Shown: positions 1-10,385, counted from the first letter of the stretch. The stretch is DNA of 64,000 bases from Pseudomonas sp. L5B5 (GCF_020520285.1 NZ_CP084742.1:5629501-5693500), one strand, 5' to 3'. A program made the numbers and translations. The notes: generated by a model not told the origin, from the letters alone.

Positions 1-105
1 CCGGGGACCTGCCGGCGAGGGCTTGCCCGGTCGCCAGCCTGAAACATTTCCTAATGCAAAGTGCTGAGGTTATAAAGGCGGATCAGCAGCCTGGAAGCGT
101 TTGCG

Positions 106-396
106 ATGGAGTCCAAGGAGCAACAATTGATGACGCTGCTGGGGCTCACGGCCCGGGCTCTCACCGACATGACCGCTTCGGTGACCGCATTTTCGTTCGA
201 GTTGCTGCGCAGTGATGACCAGGTGACCCGGGACGCCGCGCGCAAGATGATCGACCGGATGATGACCCTCAGTGCCGGTCTCGACGAACATTGGCGGCTG
301 CTTGCGCAACTGTCCGGAAGCTACCCCGGGCAGGGACCTGTGGAATCGAGGGGGCAGGTGGGGGCAGAGAGCTTGCCCAGGCTCCCGCCCAATTGA
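106..396 (+). CDS. Small hypothetical protein
   Basis: A 96-residue protein with no recognisable domain. The first 75 residues look helical, with regularly spaced Leu/Met and charged residues; the last 25 are Pro/Gly-rich and probably disordered. There is no signal peptide or membrane segment, so a cytoplasmic location is likely. A weak GGAAG lies about 10 bases before the ATG. It stands alone upstream of the molybdopterin oxidoreductase with a gap of over 130 bases, so I do not infer co-transcription. I do not recognise the family and assign no function. Confidence 0.55.
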   Translation: MESKEQQLMTLLGLTARALTDMTASVTAFSFELLRSDDQVTRDAARKMIDRMMTLSAGLDEHWRLLAQLSGSYPGQGPVESRGQVGAESLPRLPPN

Positions 397-437
397 CAGC
401 GGCGATCATGTCCCGGGTTGATGGCCGTGGATTCATA

Positions 438-449
438 TGACGAACGTCA
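438..449. promoter_or_regulatory. Short palindrome, possible operator
   Basis: TGACGAACGTCA has 5-base inverted arms (TGACG/CGTCA) around AA. It lies about 80 bases before the start of the molybdopterin oxidoreductase, where an operator would be expected. No regulator gene is adjacent, and a 5-base palindrome can arise by chance. Confidence 0.25.
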
Positions 450-528
450 CTGGTGTGTACTGGAGGCTGGCGCCATAGTTTTCGTCTCCGGTGCCTGACC
501 AGGTGCTGTCAAACAATAGAGACTGGCC

Positions 529-2637
529 ATGACCAAGACTCTGCATCACCGTGCCTGCCACCTGTGCGAAGCCATTTGCGGCCTGACTTTGGAGATCACC
601 GAGCAAGAGCCGGGCGCCCCGCGTATCACCTCGATCAAGGGCGACCACCAGGATACGTTCAGCCGTGGTCACATCTGTCCCAAGGCCGTGGCCCTGCAGG
701 ACATCCAGGAAGACCCGGATCGCCTGCGCCACCCGGTGCGACGCGTGGGCAACGAATGGCAGCCGATCGAGTGGGATGAAGCTTTCGCCCTGGTGGCGGA
801 GCGCCTGGCGGACATCCAGCAACGCCATGGCAAGGATGCTGTCGCCACTTACCAGGGCAATCCCAGCGTCCACAACTACGGGCTGATGACCCACAGCAAC
901 TACTTCCTGGGCCAGCTCAAGACCCGCAACCGTTTCTCGGCCACCTCGGTTGACCAGTTACCCCAGCACCTGACCAGTTACCTGATGTATGGCCATGGTC
1001 TGCTGTTGCCGATTCCCGATATCGATCACACCGATTTCATGTTGATTTTCGGTGGCAATCCTGTGGCCTCCAACGGCAGCATCATGACGGTGCCGGACGT
1101 GGAGAAACGCCTGAAGGCCATCCAGGCCCGTGGCGGCAAGGTCGTGGTGGTCGACCCGCGGCGCACCGAGACGGCAGCGATGGCCGACCAGCATCTGTTC
1201 ATTCGCCCAGGGGGGGACGTGGCCTTGCTGTTCGGTCTGCTGAACAGCATTTTCCAGGATGGGCCGACCCGGGACAGCCATTTGCAGGTGGATGGGCTGG
1301 CCGACGTGCGTCAGGCGATTTCCCGTTTCACCGCAGAAGCCATGAGCCCGCTGTGCGCGATCCCGGCGTCGCAGATTCGCCAGCTGGCCAGGGAGTTCGC
1401 CAGTGCCGACAGAGCGGTGTGTTATGGGCGTATGGGGGTCTCGACCCAGGCGTTCGGCACGCTGTGTCACTGGCTGCTGCAATTGCTCAACCTGATCACC
1501 GGCAATCTCGATCGGGTGGGGGGCGCGCTGTGTACCGACCCCGCGCTGGACCTGGTGGCAGCGACCTCGGGCGGCCATTTCAACGCCTGGCAGAGTCGGG
1601 TCTCCGGCCTTCCCGAGTATGGCGGTGAGCTGCCGGTATCCGCCCTGGCCGAAGAGATGCTCACCGAGGGTGAAGGGCAAGTCCGGGCCCTGGTCACGGT
1701 GGCGGGCAATCCGGCGCTGTCCACGCCCAATGGCCGACGCCTGGAGCAGGCCCTGGACGGTCTGGAGTTCATGGTCAGCATCGATCTGTACATCAATGAA
1801 ACCACCCGTTATGCGGACCTTATCCTGCCGTCCACTTCGGCCCTGGAGAACGACCACTACGACACTACGTTCAATCTCTTTGCCGTGCGTAATGTCAGTC
1901 GTTTCAACCGGGCGATCCTGCCCAAGCCCGAGGGCGCACTGCACGACTGGGAGATCTTCGTCGGGCTGGCCAAGGCATTCGCCGCAAGAACCGGCAGCTC
2001 GCTCAAGCCCACCATGGCCCCGGCGCAGATGATCGATATGGGGTTGCGGGCCGGGCTCTACGGCGATGCCTCGCCGCTCAAGCTGTCCCTGGCTACGCTG
2101 GACCAGCATCCCCACGGCATGGACCTGGGGCCGTTGCAGCCGAACCTGGCGCAGCGCCTGAAGACCGAGAACCGGCGGGTCCAGGCCGCGCCAGCGGCGA
2201 TCATGGCGGACTTGCAACGCTTTGCCGCGCAGCCTGCACCGCAGGCGGACGAGCTACTGCTGATCGGGCGGCGGCACGTGCGCAGCAACAACTCCTGGAT
2301 GCACAATTATCATCGCCTGGTGAAGGGCAAGCCTCGCCACCAGTTGCTGATGCATCCGCAGGACCTGGCCCGGCGCGGGCTTAGCGACGGCCAGCGGGTG
2401 CGCATCAGTTCCCGGGTCGGTACGGTGGAAGTGGAGGTCCTGGCCAGTGGCGAGATGATGCCGGGCGTGGTGAGCTTGCCCCATGGCTGGGGACATGCCC
2501 GTTCTGGGGTACAGATGGGGATCGCTTCCGGACAACCGGGCTGCAGTGCCAACGACCTCACCGATGAGCGCCACCTGGATGAGTTGTCGGGAAATGCCGC
2601 GTTGAACGGGGTGCCGGTCAAGGTGGAGGCGGCTTGA
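529..2637 (+). CDS. Molybdopterin oxidoreductase family protein
   Basis: A 702-residue member of the DMSO reductase/formate dehydrogenase superfamily, predicted to bind bis-MGD molybdenum cofactor and transfer two electrons to or from an unknown substrate. The N-terminal iron-sulfur motif is intact: C10, C13, C17 and C50 (CX2CX3CX32C) should hold a [4Fe-4S] cluster. The central part carries typical molybdopterin-binding stretches (FGGNPVASNG, VVVDPRRTETA), and the C-terminal 120 residues form the molydopterin dinucleotide-binding domain. There is no Tat signal, so it is probably cytoplasmic. No electron-transfer subunit or chaperone gene is adjacent, so the partner is unknown. The family call is firm; the substrate is not. 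Confidence 0.9.
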   Translation: MTKTLHHRACHLCEAICGLTLEITEQEPGAPRITSIKGDHQDTFSRGHICPKAVALQDIQEDPDRLRHPVRRVGNEWQPIEWDEAFALVAERLADIQQRHGKDAVATYQGNPSVHNYGLMTHSNYFLGQLKTRNRFSATSVDQLPQHLTSYLMYGHGLLLPIPDIDHTDFMLIFGGNPVASNGSIMTVPDVEKRLKAIQARGGKVVVVDPRRTETAAMADQHLFIRPGGDVALLFGLLNSIFQDGPTRDSHLQVDGLADVRQAISRFTAEAMSPLCAIPASQIRQLAREFASADRAVCYGRMGVSTQAFGTLCHWLLQLLNLITGNLDRVGGALCTDPALDLVAATSGGHFNAWQSRVSGLPEYGGELPVSALAEEMLTEGEGQVRALVTVAGNPALSTPNGRRLEQALDGLEFMVSIDLYINETTRYADLILPSTSALENDHYDTTFNLFAVRNVSRFNRAILPKPEGALHDWEIFVGLAKAFAARTGSSLKPTMAPAQMIDMGLRAGLYGDASPLKLSLATLDQHPHGMDLGPLQPNLAQRLKTENRRVQAAPAAIMADLQRFAAQPAPQADELLLIGRRHVRSNNSWMHNYHRLVKGKPRHQLLMHPQDLARRGLSDGQRVRISSRVGTVEVEVLASGEMMPGVVSLPHGWGHARSGVQMGIASGQPGCSANDLTDERHLDELSGNAALNGVPVKVEAA

Positions 2638-2733
2638 GATGTCTGTCGGACAGGCCAAGCAGTGCGCAGCGGATTCCGTTACAATGCGCCACCGTGCCGA
2701 CAACAGAGTCGGAAAGTTCAGCCGAGGTGTTCC

Positions 2734-3075
2734 ATGGATATCATCGAAACTATTAAAGAGCAGATTGCCAACAACACCATCCTGCTCTACATGAAAGGCT
2801 CTCCGAATGCCCCGCAGTGTGGCTTCTCCGCGAAAGCCGCGCAGGCCGTGATGGGCTGTGGCGAGAAGTTCGCTTACGTGGACATCCTGCAGAACCCGGA
2901 AATTCGCGCCAACCTGCCCAAGTACGCCAACTGGCCTACTTTCCCGCAGCTGTGGGTCGGCGGTGAACTGGTCGGTGGCAGCGACATCATGGCTGAAATG
3001 TTTGCCAACGGTGAGCTGCAGACCCTGGTCAAGGCGGCTGCCGAAAAGGCCGCTGCAGCCAAAACCGAAGCCTGA
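2734..3075 (+). CDS. grxD: Monothiol glutaredoxin, Grx4/GrxD family
   Basis: A 113-residue monothiol glutaredoxin, expected to carry and deliver [2Fe-2S] clusters with glutathione rather than act as a dithiol reductase. The CGFS active site starts at C29 and is preceded by the conserved MKGSPNAPQ; the downstream WPTFPQLWVGGELVGGSDI carries the glutathione-binding part. I chose the ATG at 2734 because it gives the family's usual length; the frame is open further upstream but that part does not look like this family. It sits next to bacterioferritin and Bfd, which fits a role in iron handling. A strong terminator follows. Confidence 0.95.
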   Translation: MDIIETIKEQIANNTILLYMKGSPNAPQCGFSAKAAQAVMGCGEKFAYVDILQNPEIRANLPKYANWPTFPQLWVGGELVGGSDIMAEMFANGELQTLVKAAAEKAAAAKTEA

Positions 3076-3148
3076 GTCAGGCTGATATTCAGGAGCGGGC
3101 CCGCCTGCTCCTGTGCATTACGCGAACATGCCCACGTAATGCAAAAAA

Positions 3149-3183
3149 AGCCCCGCTTCTTTTCCAGAAGCGGGGCTTTTTAT
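3149..3183. terminator. Rho-independent terminator between grxD and bfr
   Basis: A 12-base-pair stem (AGCCCCGCTTCT/AGAAGCGGGGCT) with a short loop, flanked by an A-run on one side and T-run on the other. It can serve both convergent genes. Confidence 0.9.
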
Positions 3184-3208
3184 TGTCGGGAAAGTATGAC
3201 GAGTTAAA

Positions 3209-3682
3209 TTACTCGTCACCCATTTGCGATTGCAGATAGTTCTCGATACCCACTTTATCGATCAGGCCCAGTTGGGTTTCAAGCCAGTCGATATGTTCTT
3301 CTTCGGACTCAAGGATATCTTCCAGCAGTTCACGGCTGCCGAAGTCGCCGGCCGATTCGCAATGGGCGATTGCTGCCTTGAGGTCTGCATGGCCGGTACG
3401 CTCGATACGCAGGTCGCACTCGAGCATTTCCTTGGTGTGTTCGCCGATGTGCAGCTTGCCCAGGTCCTGGACGTTAGGCAGGCCTTCGAGGAAGAGGATG
3501 CGCTTGATCAGCTTGTCCGCATGCTTCATCTCATCGATGGACTCGTGATACTCGTGCTTGCCCAGCTTGTTCAGGCCCCAATCTTCATACATGCGTGCAT
3601 GCAGGAAGTACTGATTGATCGCGACCAGTTCATTGGCAAGGATTTTATTGAGATGCTGGATGACTGTAATGTCGCCTTTCAT
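3209..3682 (-). CDS. bfr: Bacterioferritin
   Basis: A 157-residue ferritin-like subunit that oxidises Fe(II) and stores iron in a 24-mer. All ferroxidase-centre ligands are at their usual positions: E18, E51, H54, E94, E127 and H130. M52, the residue that ligates haem between subunits, is also present, so this is a haem-binding bacterioferritin of the BfrB type. The start at 3682 gives standard length and has an AGGA sequence just upstream; the frame extends upstream but without family similarity. It is next to bfd, whose product releases iron from this protein. The AT-rich region upstream (3683-3837) likely holds its promoter. Confidence 0.96.
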   Translation of the reverse strand: MKGDITVIQHLNKILANELVAINQYFLHARMYEDWGLNKLGKHEYHESIDEMKHADKLIKRILFLEGLPNVQDLGKLHIGEHTKEMLECDLRIERTGHADLKAAIAHCESAGDFGSRELLEDILESEEEHIDWLETQLGLIDKVGIENYLQSQMGDE

Positions 3683-3837
3683 GATGGGGTCCTGCCCTTT
3701 AATTAGGTGAATATGGGCAGAGTCTGAGCTGCACAAAGATTACTGTCAAACCTAAGTTATTGAATAATATATGAAAATTAATCGGAATAAGAATGTTTGT
3801 GTTCCGCGTTTTGCACCTAAGCAATTGAATTACAGAC

Positions 3838-3868
3838 ATAAAAAAACCGGACACTAGGTCCGGTTCTT
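3838..3868 (-). terminator. Terminator downstream of bfd
   Basis: An 8-base-pair stem (AACCGGAC/GTCCGGTT) with a 5-base loop. Read on the minus strand it is followed by a run of about eight T residues. It separates bfd from bfr transcription. Confidence 0.85.
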
Positions 3869-3885
3869 GAATCTTGGCGATTAAA

Positions 3886-4104
3886 TCAAGCGACATTAAA
3901 TTCCACTGGATAGGAAATCGCTGCCTGGGCACTCTGCAATTCGGTCAGGGTCTCACGGACTACCTGCTTGGCCAGGCAGGCACATTTGCCACACTGGCTG
4001 GCAACGCCGGTCGCTTGGCGCACTTCACGGTAGCTGCAGCAACCTTCGTAGATCGCTTCGCGAATTTGTCCGTCGGTGACACCGGTGCAGAGGCAGACAT
4101 ACAT
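3886..4104 (-). CDS. bfd: Bacterioferritin-associated ferredoxin
   Basis: A 72-residue [2Fe-2S] ferredoxin that docks on bacterioferritin and feeds electrons to its haem to release stored iron. The cluster ligands C4, C6, C38 and C41 are in the characteristic CXC...CX2C arrangement. The length is standard. It is transcribed away from the peroxiredoxin gene and lies upstream of bfr, with a terminator between the two. A Fur box about 55 bases before the start predicts induction when iron is scarce, which matches the job of mobilising stored iron. Confidence 0.95.
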   Translation of the reverse strand: MYVCLCTGVTDGQIREAIYEGCCSYREVRQATGVASQCGKCACLAKQVVRETLTELQSAQAAISYPVEFNVA

Positions 4105-4428
4105 AGGATGAGAACCGTCGCTGGTTAGGGCTCAATTGCGATGGATCTTAATGTTAACGAGAATGATTGTCAAAGTGGTTTCGACAGCCTTGTCCATCGT
4201 TTCCAGTCGGGGTGACGAACGGCTTTTGTCCTCGTTAATCACAGATCGATCGCATTTTTCGCCTGGCGGGCCGGCTCGGAGAAAAACCACTAAGGACAGC
4301 TCAAAAACGCCGTGTATGATGGTCGGTTCTTGCGAAGCGGGGTCGGGTCACGCAGCTGTCGCATCAACATGACAGACTCGGGGCCGGTCCCCTTCTTCCA
4401 TCAGTACGTCCACACCAGGAGATATCCA
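4105..4428. other. Divergent intergenic region bfd/prx
   Basis: A 324-base divergent promoter region between bfd and the peroxiredoxin gene. It holds the Fur box described separately. A possible upstream extension of the peroxiredoxin frame lies in its right half but shows no family similarity and is not called. Confidence 0.6.
4158..4172. promoter_or_regulatory. Fur box upstream of bfd
   Basis: On the minus strand the sequence is TGACAATCATTCTCG, which matches the 7-1-7 Fur core TGATAATNATTATCA at all but a few positions. It lies about 55 bases before bfd, in the expected promoter position. Iron-repressed bfd is established in P. aeruginosa; that Fur binds this exact site is inference. Confidence 0.75.
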
Positions 4429-5031
4429 ATGAGCGTTCTCGTAGGCAAACAAGCCCCTGACTTCACCGTCCCGGCCGTTCTCGGCAATGGCGAAATCGTC
4501 GACAGCTTCACCCTGTCCTCGGCCATCAAAGGCAAATACGGCCTGGTGTTCTTCTACCCGCTGGACTTCACCTTCGTCTGCCCGTCCGAGCTGATCGCCC
4601 TGGATCACCGCATGGCTGACTTCAAGGCTCGCAACGTGGAAGTGATCGCCGTGTCGATCGACTCGCACTTCACCCACAACGCCTGGCGCAACACCCCGAT
4701 CAATGCTGGTGGCATCGGTCAGGTTCAATACATCATGGCTGCCGACATGAAGCACGACATCGCCAAGGCCTACGACGTCGAGTCCGAAGGCGGCGTAGCC
4801 TTCCGTGGCGCGTTCCTGATCGACGACAAGGGTGTGGTTCGCTCCCAGATCGTCAACGACCTGCCGCTGGGTCGCAACATGGAAGAGCTGATCCGCCTGG
4901 TCGACGCCCTGCAATTCCACGAAGAGCACGGCGAAGTCTGCCCAGCCAACTGGAAAAAAGGCGACAAAGGCATGACCGCTTCGCCAGAAGGCGTTGCTGC
5001 CTACCTGACCGAGAACGCCGGCAAGCTGTAA
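4429..5031 (+). CDS. Typical 2-Cys peroxiredoxin (AhpC/TSA family)
   Basis: A 200-residue thiol peroxidase that reduces hydrogen peroxide and organic hydroperoxides. The peroxidatic cysteine is C51 in FVCPSE, with the conserved PLDFTFVCP around it; the resolving cysteine is C171 in EVCPANW, so it is a typical 2-Cys enzyme. The start at 4429 is preceded by an AGGAG-like site and gives standard length. It is divergent from bfd; in P. aeruginosa the corresponding gene lies between rnt and bfd, and the same order is seen here. A terminator follows directly. Confidence 0.95.
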   Translation: MSVLVGKQAPDFTVPAVLGNGEIVDSFTLSSAIKGKYGLVFFYPLDFTFVCPSELIALDHRMADFKARNVEVIAVSIDSHFTHNAWRNTPINAGGIGQVQYIMAADMKHDIAKAYDVESEGGVAFRGAFLIDDKGVVRSQIVNDLPLGRNMEELIRLVDALQFHEEHGEVCPANWKKGDKGMTASPEGVAAYLTENAGKL

Positions 5032-5048
5032 CGCCTGGCGTCTCGCAT

Positions 5049-5080
5049 AAAAAAACCGGCCTCAGGGCCGGTTTTTTTAT
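5049..5080. terminator. Terminator between prx and rnt
   Basis: AAACCGGCC and GGCCGGTTT form a stem around a short loop, flanked by A and T runs on both sides. It works for both convergent genes. Confidence 0.88.
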
Positions 5081-5100
5081 GGGACTGTGGAACTCGACAT

Positions 5101-5772
5101 TCAGTCGTCGAAGTCCTGCCAGCCGCCCATTTGTTTCCAGCGGTTGACGATGCCGCAGAACAGGTCGGCGGTCTTCTCGGTGTCGTAGCGGGCCGAATGG
5201 GCTTCGCGACCGTCGAAGTCGATGTCCGCGCTCTGACAGGCCTTGGCCAGCACCGTCTGGCCGTAAGCCAGGCCCGCCAGGGTAGCGGTGTCGAAGCTTG
5301 AGAACGGATGGAACGGGTTGCGCTTCATGTCCAGTCGTGCCACGGCGGCATTCAGGAAACCCAGGTCGAAGCTGCTGTTGTGACCTACCAGGATCGCGCG
5401 CTTGCAGCCATTGGCCTTCAGCGCCTTGCGCACGCCACGGAAAATATCGGTGAGGGCGGTTTCTTCGCTCACGGCCATGCGCAATGGATGGTCGAGCTTG
5501 ATCCCGGTGAACTCCAGCGCCGCTGCTTCGATGTTCGCGCCTTCAAATGGCTCGACCCGGAAGAAGTAGGTGTGCTCGGGGAACACGAAGCCCTTTTCGT
5601 CCATGCCGATGGTGGTGGCGGCGATTTCCAGCAGGGCATCGGTGGCGCAATTGAAGCCGCCGGTCTCGACGTCGACGACGACCGGCAGGTAACCGCGAAA
5701 GCGCGCCGCCATCGGGTGGCGAGGACCGCCGCTGTTACCTTCTTGTTCGTCGTCGAAATGGTCGTCACTCAC
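5101..5772 (-). CDS. rnt: Ribonuclease T
   Basis: A 223-residue 3'-5' exoribonuclease of the DEDDh family that trims the 3' ends of tRNA and other stable RNAs. The first exonuclease motif is D34-x-E36 ([10 protein letters not shown]); later motifs include [10 protein letters not shown] and the DEDDh histidine/aspartate pair in [15 protein letters not shown]. The length is usual for Pseudomonas RNase T, with an acidic N-terminal extension of about 25 residues. It overlaps the end of pyrC by 4 bases, so the two are translationally coupled. Confidence 0.96.
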   Translation of the reverse strand: MSDDHFDDEQEGNSGGPRHPMAARFRGYLPVVVDVETGGFNCATDALLEIAATTIGMDEKGFVFPEHTYFFRVEPFEGANIEAAALEFTGIKLDHPLRMAVSEETALTDIFRGVRKALKANGCKRAILVGHNSSFDLGFLNAAVARLDMKRNPFHPFSSFDTATLAGLAYGQTVLAKACQSADIDFDGREAHSARYDTEKTADLFCGIVNRWKQMGGWQDFDD

Positions 5773-6815
5773 GAGTGATCCTCCAGCAGGCGCCAGCGCA
5801 GTTTTTCACCGGCGCGCAGCGGAATGACAGTCAGCTCGCCGAATGGCAGGCTGGCAGGGGCGGTCCATTCTTCACGAACCAGGGTAATGCGATCGGTGTT
5901 GGCCGGCAGACCATAGAAGCGCGGGCCATTGAGGCTGGCGAAGGCTTCCAGTTTGTCCAGCGCGTTGCGCTGCTCGAAGGCCTCGGCATACAACTCGATC
6001 GCGGCAAAGGCGGTGTAGCAGCCGGCACAGCCGCAGGCGGCTTCCTTGGCATGCTGGGCGTGGGGCGCCGAGTCGGTGCCGAGGAAGAACTTCTCGCTGC
6101 CGCTGGTGGCCGCGTCCAGCAGGGCATGCTGGTGGACATTGCGCTTGAGGATCGGCAAGCAATAGAAGTGCGGGCGAATCCCGCCTACCAGCATGTGGTT
6201 GCGGTTGTACAGCAGGTGATGCGCAGTGATGGTGGCGGCGACGTTGGCCGGGGCCTCGTTGACGAACTGCACCGCATCGGCAGTGGTGATGTGTTCGAAC
6301 ACCACTTTCAGGGCAGGGAAGCGCTCGACCACCCGCCGCATGTGTTCATCGATGAAGATTTTCTCGCGGTCGAAGACATCGATGTCGCCGTGGGTCACTT
6401 CGCCGTGGACCAACAGGGGCAGGCCGACCTCGGCCATGGCTTCGAGCACCGGGAAGATCGTGTCGATGCTGGTCACGCCCGAGTCCGAGTTGGTGGTCGC
6501 ACCTGCCGGGTACAGCTTGGCGGCATGCACGAAGCCGCTCGCCTTGGCTTCGCGGATCTCGTCCGGCTGGGTGCGGTCGGTGAGGTAGAGCACCATCAGC
6601 GGCTCGAAGCGGCTGCCGGTCGGGCGCGCAGCGAGGATACGCTGGCGATAGGCATCGGCCTGTGCGGCGTTGCGCACGGGAGGTACCAGGTTGGGCATGA
6701 TGATGGCGCGACCAAAGGTACGCGCGACATCCGCGACTGTATTGGGCAACACGGCACCATCGCGAAGATGAATATGCCAGTCGTCGGGACGCAGCAGGGT
6801 CAGGCGGTCGGACAT
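5769..6815 (-). CDS. pyrC: Dihydroorotase (type II)
   Basis: A 348-residue zinc amidohydrolase that cyclises carbamoyl-aspartate to dihydroorotate in pyrimidine synthesis. The metal-binding HxH motif is at the N-terminus ([10 protein letters not shown]), the carbamylated lysine lies in [13 protein letters not shown], and further histidines occur in LVHGEV and ITAHH. The GTDSAPH segment carries the catalytic aspartate. The length matches the E. coli-type enzyme. It is the first gene of a pair with rnt and is divergent from motY. Confidence 0.97.
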   Translation of the reverse strand: MSDRLTLLRPDDWHIHLRDGAVLPNTVADVARTFGRAIIMPNLVPPVRNAAQADAYRQRILAARPTGSRFEPLMVLYLTDRTQPDEIREAKASGFVHAAKLYPAGATTNSDSGVTSIDTIFPVLEAMAEVGLPLLVHGEVTHGDIDVFDREKIFIDEHMRRVVERFPALKVVFEHITTADAVQFVNEAPANVAATITAHHLLYNRNHMLVGGIRPHFYCLPILKRNVHQHALLDAATSGSEKFFLGTDSAPHAQHAKEAACGCAGCYTAFAAIELYAEAFEQRNALDKLEAFASLNGPRFYGLPANTDRITLVREEWTAPASLPFGELTVIPLRAGEKLRWRLLEDHS

Positions 6816-6972
6816 GGGAGGTTCCAGGCGGGTAAAACTAGGGGGGAATCCTACCGGAAAAGACTCTTGCAGGCACTCGCTATCAAGTTTTGCTCAGCAC
6901 GACCGATACCCCGAAGGTATGGCGTATTCACGCCTGTCGATTTTTCTGTTGTACACGTCAGTGGAGCCTCCC

Positions 6973-7887
6973 GTGCGCCAGCGTTATCTAGCCTTGCTCA
7001 GTGTGTTTGCCAGCCTGCCCGCGATGGCTCTCACTTTCCAGACCCGTCTGGAGAGCATTGAGTGGACGGTCGAAGGCGATAAGTTCGAGTGCCGCCTGAT
7101 CCAGCCGGTTACCGATTTCGGCTCCGGCGAATTCGTACGCCGTGCCGGCGAGCAGGCGATCTTCCGCCTCAAGAGTTTCAACCCGATGCAGGCGGGTGGT
7201 TCGGCGACCCTGCTCGCGGCGGCCGCGCCTTGGCAGCCGGGACGTGGCGACATCAACCTCGGCGCCGTCAGGGCCGGCACCGATGGCGTGTTGTTCAACA
7301 GCAACCAGATGCAGGCCGGTCGTCTGATCATCGGTCTGCTGGAAGGGCGCAGTCCTGTGGTCCGTCACTATTCCCGTGAGGGCGGTGTTTCCGAAGTGCG
7401 CCTGCTGCCGGTGAAATTCAGCAAGGCCTACAGCGATTACCAGGCCTGCATGACCAAGCTGCTGCCGATGAACTATGAGCAGGTCAAGCAGGCCGAGATC
7501 GGCTTCCCGGGGAGCGGTATCGAACTCGACGCCCGGGCCAAGGCCAAGTTGCAGGTGATGGTGGACTTCATCAAGGCCGACCCGACGGTCAATCACGTCG
7601 AACTCGACGGCCACTCGGACAACAGCGGCAACCGCCTGACCAACCGTGACCTGTCACGCCGCCGGGCGCTGGCGGTCATGGAGTTCTTCAAGGCCAACGG
7701 CCTGGCCGAGAGCCAGATCGTCGTGCGCTTTCATGGCGAGCGCTATCCCCTGGCGCCCAACACCAACCCTGCCAACCGGGCGAAGAACCGTCGGGTCAAT
7801 GTGCATCTGGAGCGGGTAGCACCTACTGAAAAACCGGCCACCACGCCCCAGGCGGCGTCCGGAGCTGGGGCCGCGGCCACCTCATGA
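6973..7887 (+). CDS. motY: Flagellar sodium-type stator protein MotY
   Basis: A 304-residue envelope protein of the T ring, needed to hold stator units around the flagellar motor. It starts with a signal peptide ending near AMA|LTFQ. The N-terminal half is the MotY-specific domain, with a cysteine in KFECRL and another in YQACMTK, and the C-terminal half is an OmpA-type peptidoglycan-binding domain (ELDGHSDNSGNRLTNRDLSRRRA). I chose GTG at 6973 because GGAG lies 7 bases upstream and the product starts with a proper signal peptide. The last 20 residues are Ala/Pro/Thr-rich. The order pyrC-motY-argG matches P. aeruginosa. Confidence 0.9.
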   Translation: MRQRYLALLSVFASLPAMALTFQTRLESIEWTVEGDKFECRLIQPVTDFGSGEFVRRAGEQAIFRLKSFNPMQAGGSATLLAAAAPWQPGRGDINLGAVRAGTDGVLFNSNQMQAGRLIIGLLEGRSPVVRHYSREGGVSEVRLLPVKFSKAYSDYQACMTKLLPMNYEQVKQAEIGFPGSGIELDARAKAKLQVMVDFIKADPTVNHVELDGHSDNSGNRLTNRDLSRRRALAVMEFFKANGLAESQIVVRFHGERYPLAPNTNPANRAKNRRVNVHLERVAPTEKPATTPQAASGAGAAATS

Positions 7888-8015
7888 CCCGGTTTTCATC
7901 GTCGCCCGCCTGACATAATTTGTCGCCTGGGCGTCATAAGCTGTCGCGCCTCTGTAAATTATCCGCATTGATCGGTAGACTCGACGGCTTTCCGTACAAC
8001 CCGTGGAGTGATGGC

Positions 8016-9233
<1,218 letters not shown>

Positions 9234-9298
9234 TCGCTTGAGCGGCCGTGTCAGGTCGCGACAGGCACACCGCTACCCACTGCGGTGACCCGAGACAA

Positions 9299-9335
9299 AC
9301 GCCGCTGGCTCATTGAGTCCCGCGGCGTTTTTTTA
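9299..9335 (+). terminator. Terminator of argG
   Basis: An 8-base-pair stem (AACGCCGC/GCGGCGTT) followed by seven T residues. The loop is 15 bases and may pair further (GGCTCA/TGAGTC). Confidence 0.85.
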
Positions 9336-9548
9336 TGGGGCTCAAAAGACGTCCTGCCTGCAGGCAATCCGAGAGGTCATCGGGGTTGTCGGGGAAGCAT
9401 TTCTCCGTGGTGGGGCCGGTGCGAGCAGGACTAAGGTTTATCAAGGCTCCTGCCCCTGGCTGCCAGGAGGCTATCGGTAATCGGCCAGGGGGTGGCAAGA
9501 CCTTCACGCAACATTGCACCCATCAAGTTCCGATTGGGAGGGACTCCA

Positions 9549-9965
9549 ATGAAAACACTCAAATCCTGCCTGCTACCCCTGGTATCGACGTTGGGCCTGG
9601 CTGCGCTTTCCAGCCACTCGCTGGCGGCGGTCTATGTCTGCAGCGATGCCGATTGCAGCGGTTGGGCACCGATTACCGAAGAACAGTTCGAGACCAAATC
9701 CACCGATGGAGAAGACACCACCATTCGCCAGACCCTCAGCCAATCGGCGAGCGAATCCATCACCAATGGCTACAACAGCGTCGCCAATACCGACCTCTAC
9801 CTGAAAAGTAACTTGTGGCACATAGGCGGTATCGAGCCGTTCAAGGGCAAGCAGCATGTGACGGCCTACATCTATAAATCCACGGACCCCAATACCCGCC
9901 TCAAGACCTGCCATGCCTTCTCATTCAAGAACCCCAAGGGGCGCTACCACGCCACTTGCGATTGA
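9549..9965 (+). CDS. Small secreted protein of unknown function
   Basis: A 138-residue protein with a clear Sec signal peptide (K3, hydrophobic core, cleavage likely after SLAA near residue 26). The mature part of about 112 residues holds four cysteines, two near the N-terminus (VCSDADCSG) and two near the C-terminus (KTCHAF and the penultimate position), suggesting two disulfides in the periplasm or outside the cell. The middle is Ser/Thr/Asn-rich. GGGAGG lies about 11 bases before the ATG. It stands alone between argG and another small gene, with a hairpin terminator after it. I do not recognise the family. Confidence 0.7.
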   Translation: MKTLKSCLLPLVSTLGLAALSSHSLAAVYVCSDADCSGWAPITEEQFETKSTDGEDTTIRQTLSQSASESITNGYNSVANTDLYLKSNLWHIGGIEPFKGKQHVTAYIYKSTDPNTRLKTCHAFSFKNPKGRYHATCD

Positions 9966-10007
9966 ATGCGAAGACTGGCGATCCTTTGTCGGGCACGTCC
10001 CGGTGCT

Positions 10008-10037
10008 CTGGAGCTCCCTCGGGAGCTCCGGATTTTT
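10008..10037 (+). terminator. Terminator-like hairpin after the secreted protein
   Basis: A perfect 9-base-pair stem (GGAGCTCCC/GGGAGCTCC) with a 2-base gap as loop, followed within a few bases by TTTTT. Confidence 0.7.
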
Positions 10038-10145
10038 CCGTCCGGGCCGTGGGTTGCATGGCACCAGTCGACGTTTGATCTGGCAGGTCGCAGGGCAGGG
10101 CCTATGATGTTCAGGATCGGATGAGCACCAGCCCAGGAGATCAGC

Positions 10146-10385
10146 ATGCGGCTCAATGACTTGGAAAATGACTTCAGGCGTGACCTGCAAGGCACAGCCT
10201 CGGACCTGCGCTGGTCGGCGGTGGAACTCAGGCGCATTGCCCAGTTGCTACGCCAATCCGGCAATGGCGCGGACGCCGACGCGTTGCAGAGGATGTGCGA
10301 GTTGTTCCAGGGGCATGAAGAGGGTCTGACGGCATATGCCGATGAAATAAAGGCGCACTTGATCAATCGACGGCAAGTCCAGTAG
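10146..10385 (+). CDS. Small helical hypothetical protein
   Basis: A 79-residue protein, charged and probably all-helical, without signal peptide or membrane segment. A good AGGAG lies about 8 bases before the ATG, which supports real translation. There is no recognisable domain. It lies between a terminator and the long leader of the response regulator, so it appears monocistronic. No function is inferred. Confidence 0.6.
   Translation: MRLNDLENDFRRDLQGTASDLRWSAVELRRIAQLLRQSGNGADADALQRMCELFQGHEEGLTAYADEIKAHLINRRQVQ

Noticed and set aside
5775..7061. Plus-strand open frame of 428 codons opposite pyrC
   Set aside because: Shadow of pyrC, and it runs into the motY upstream region without similarity.
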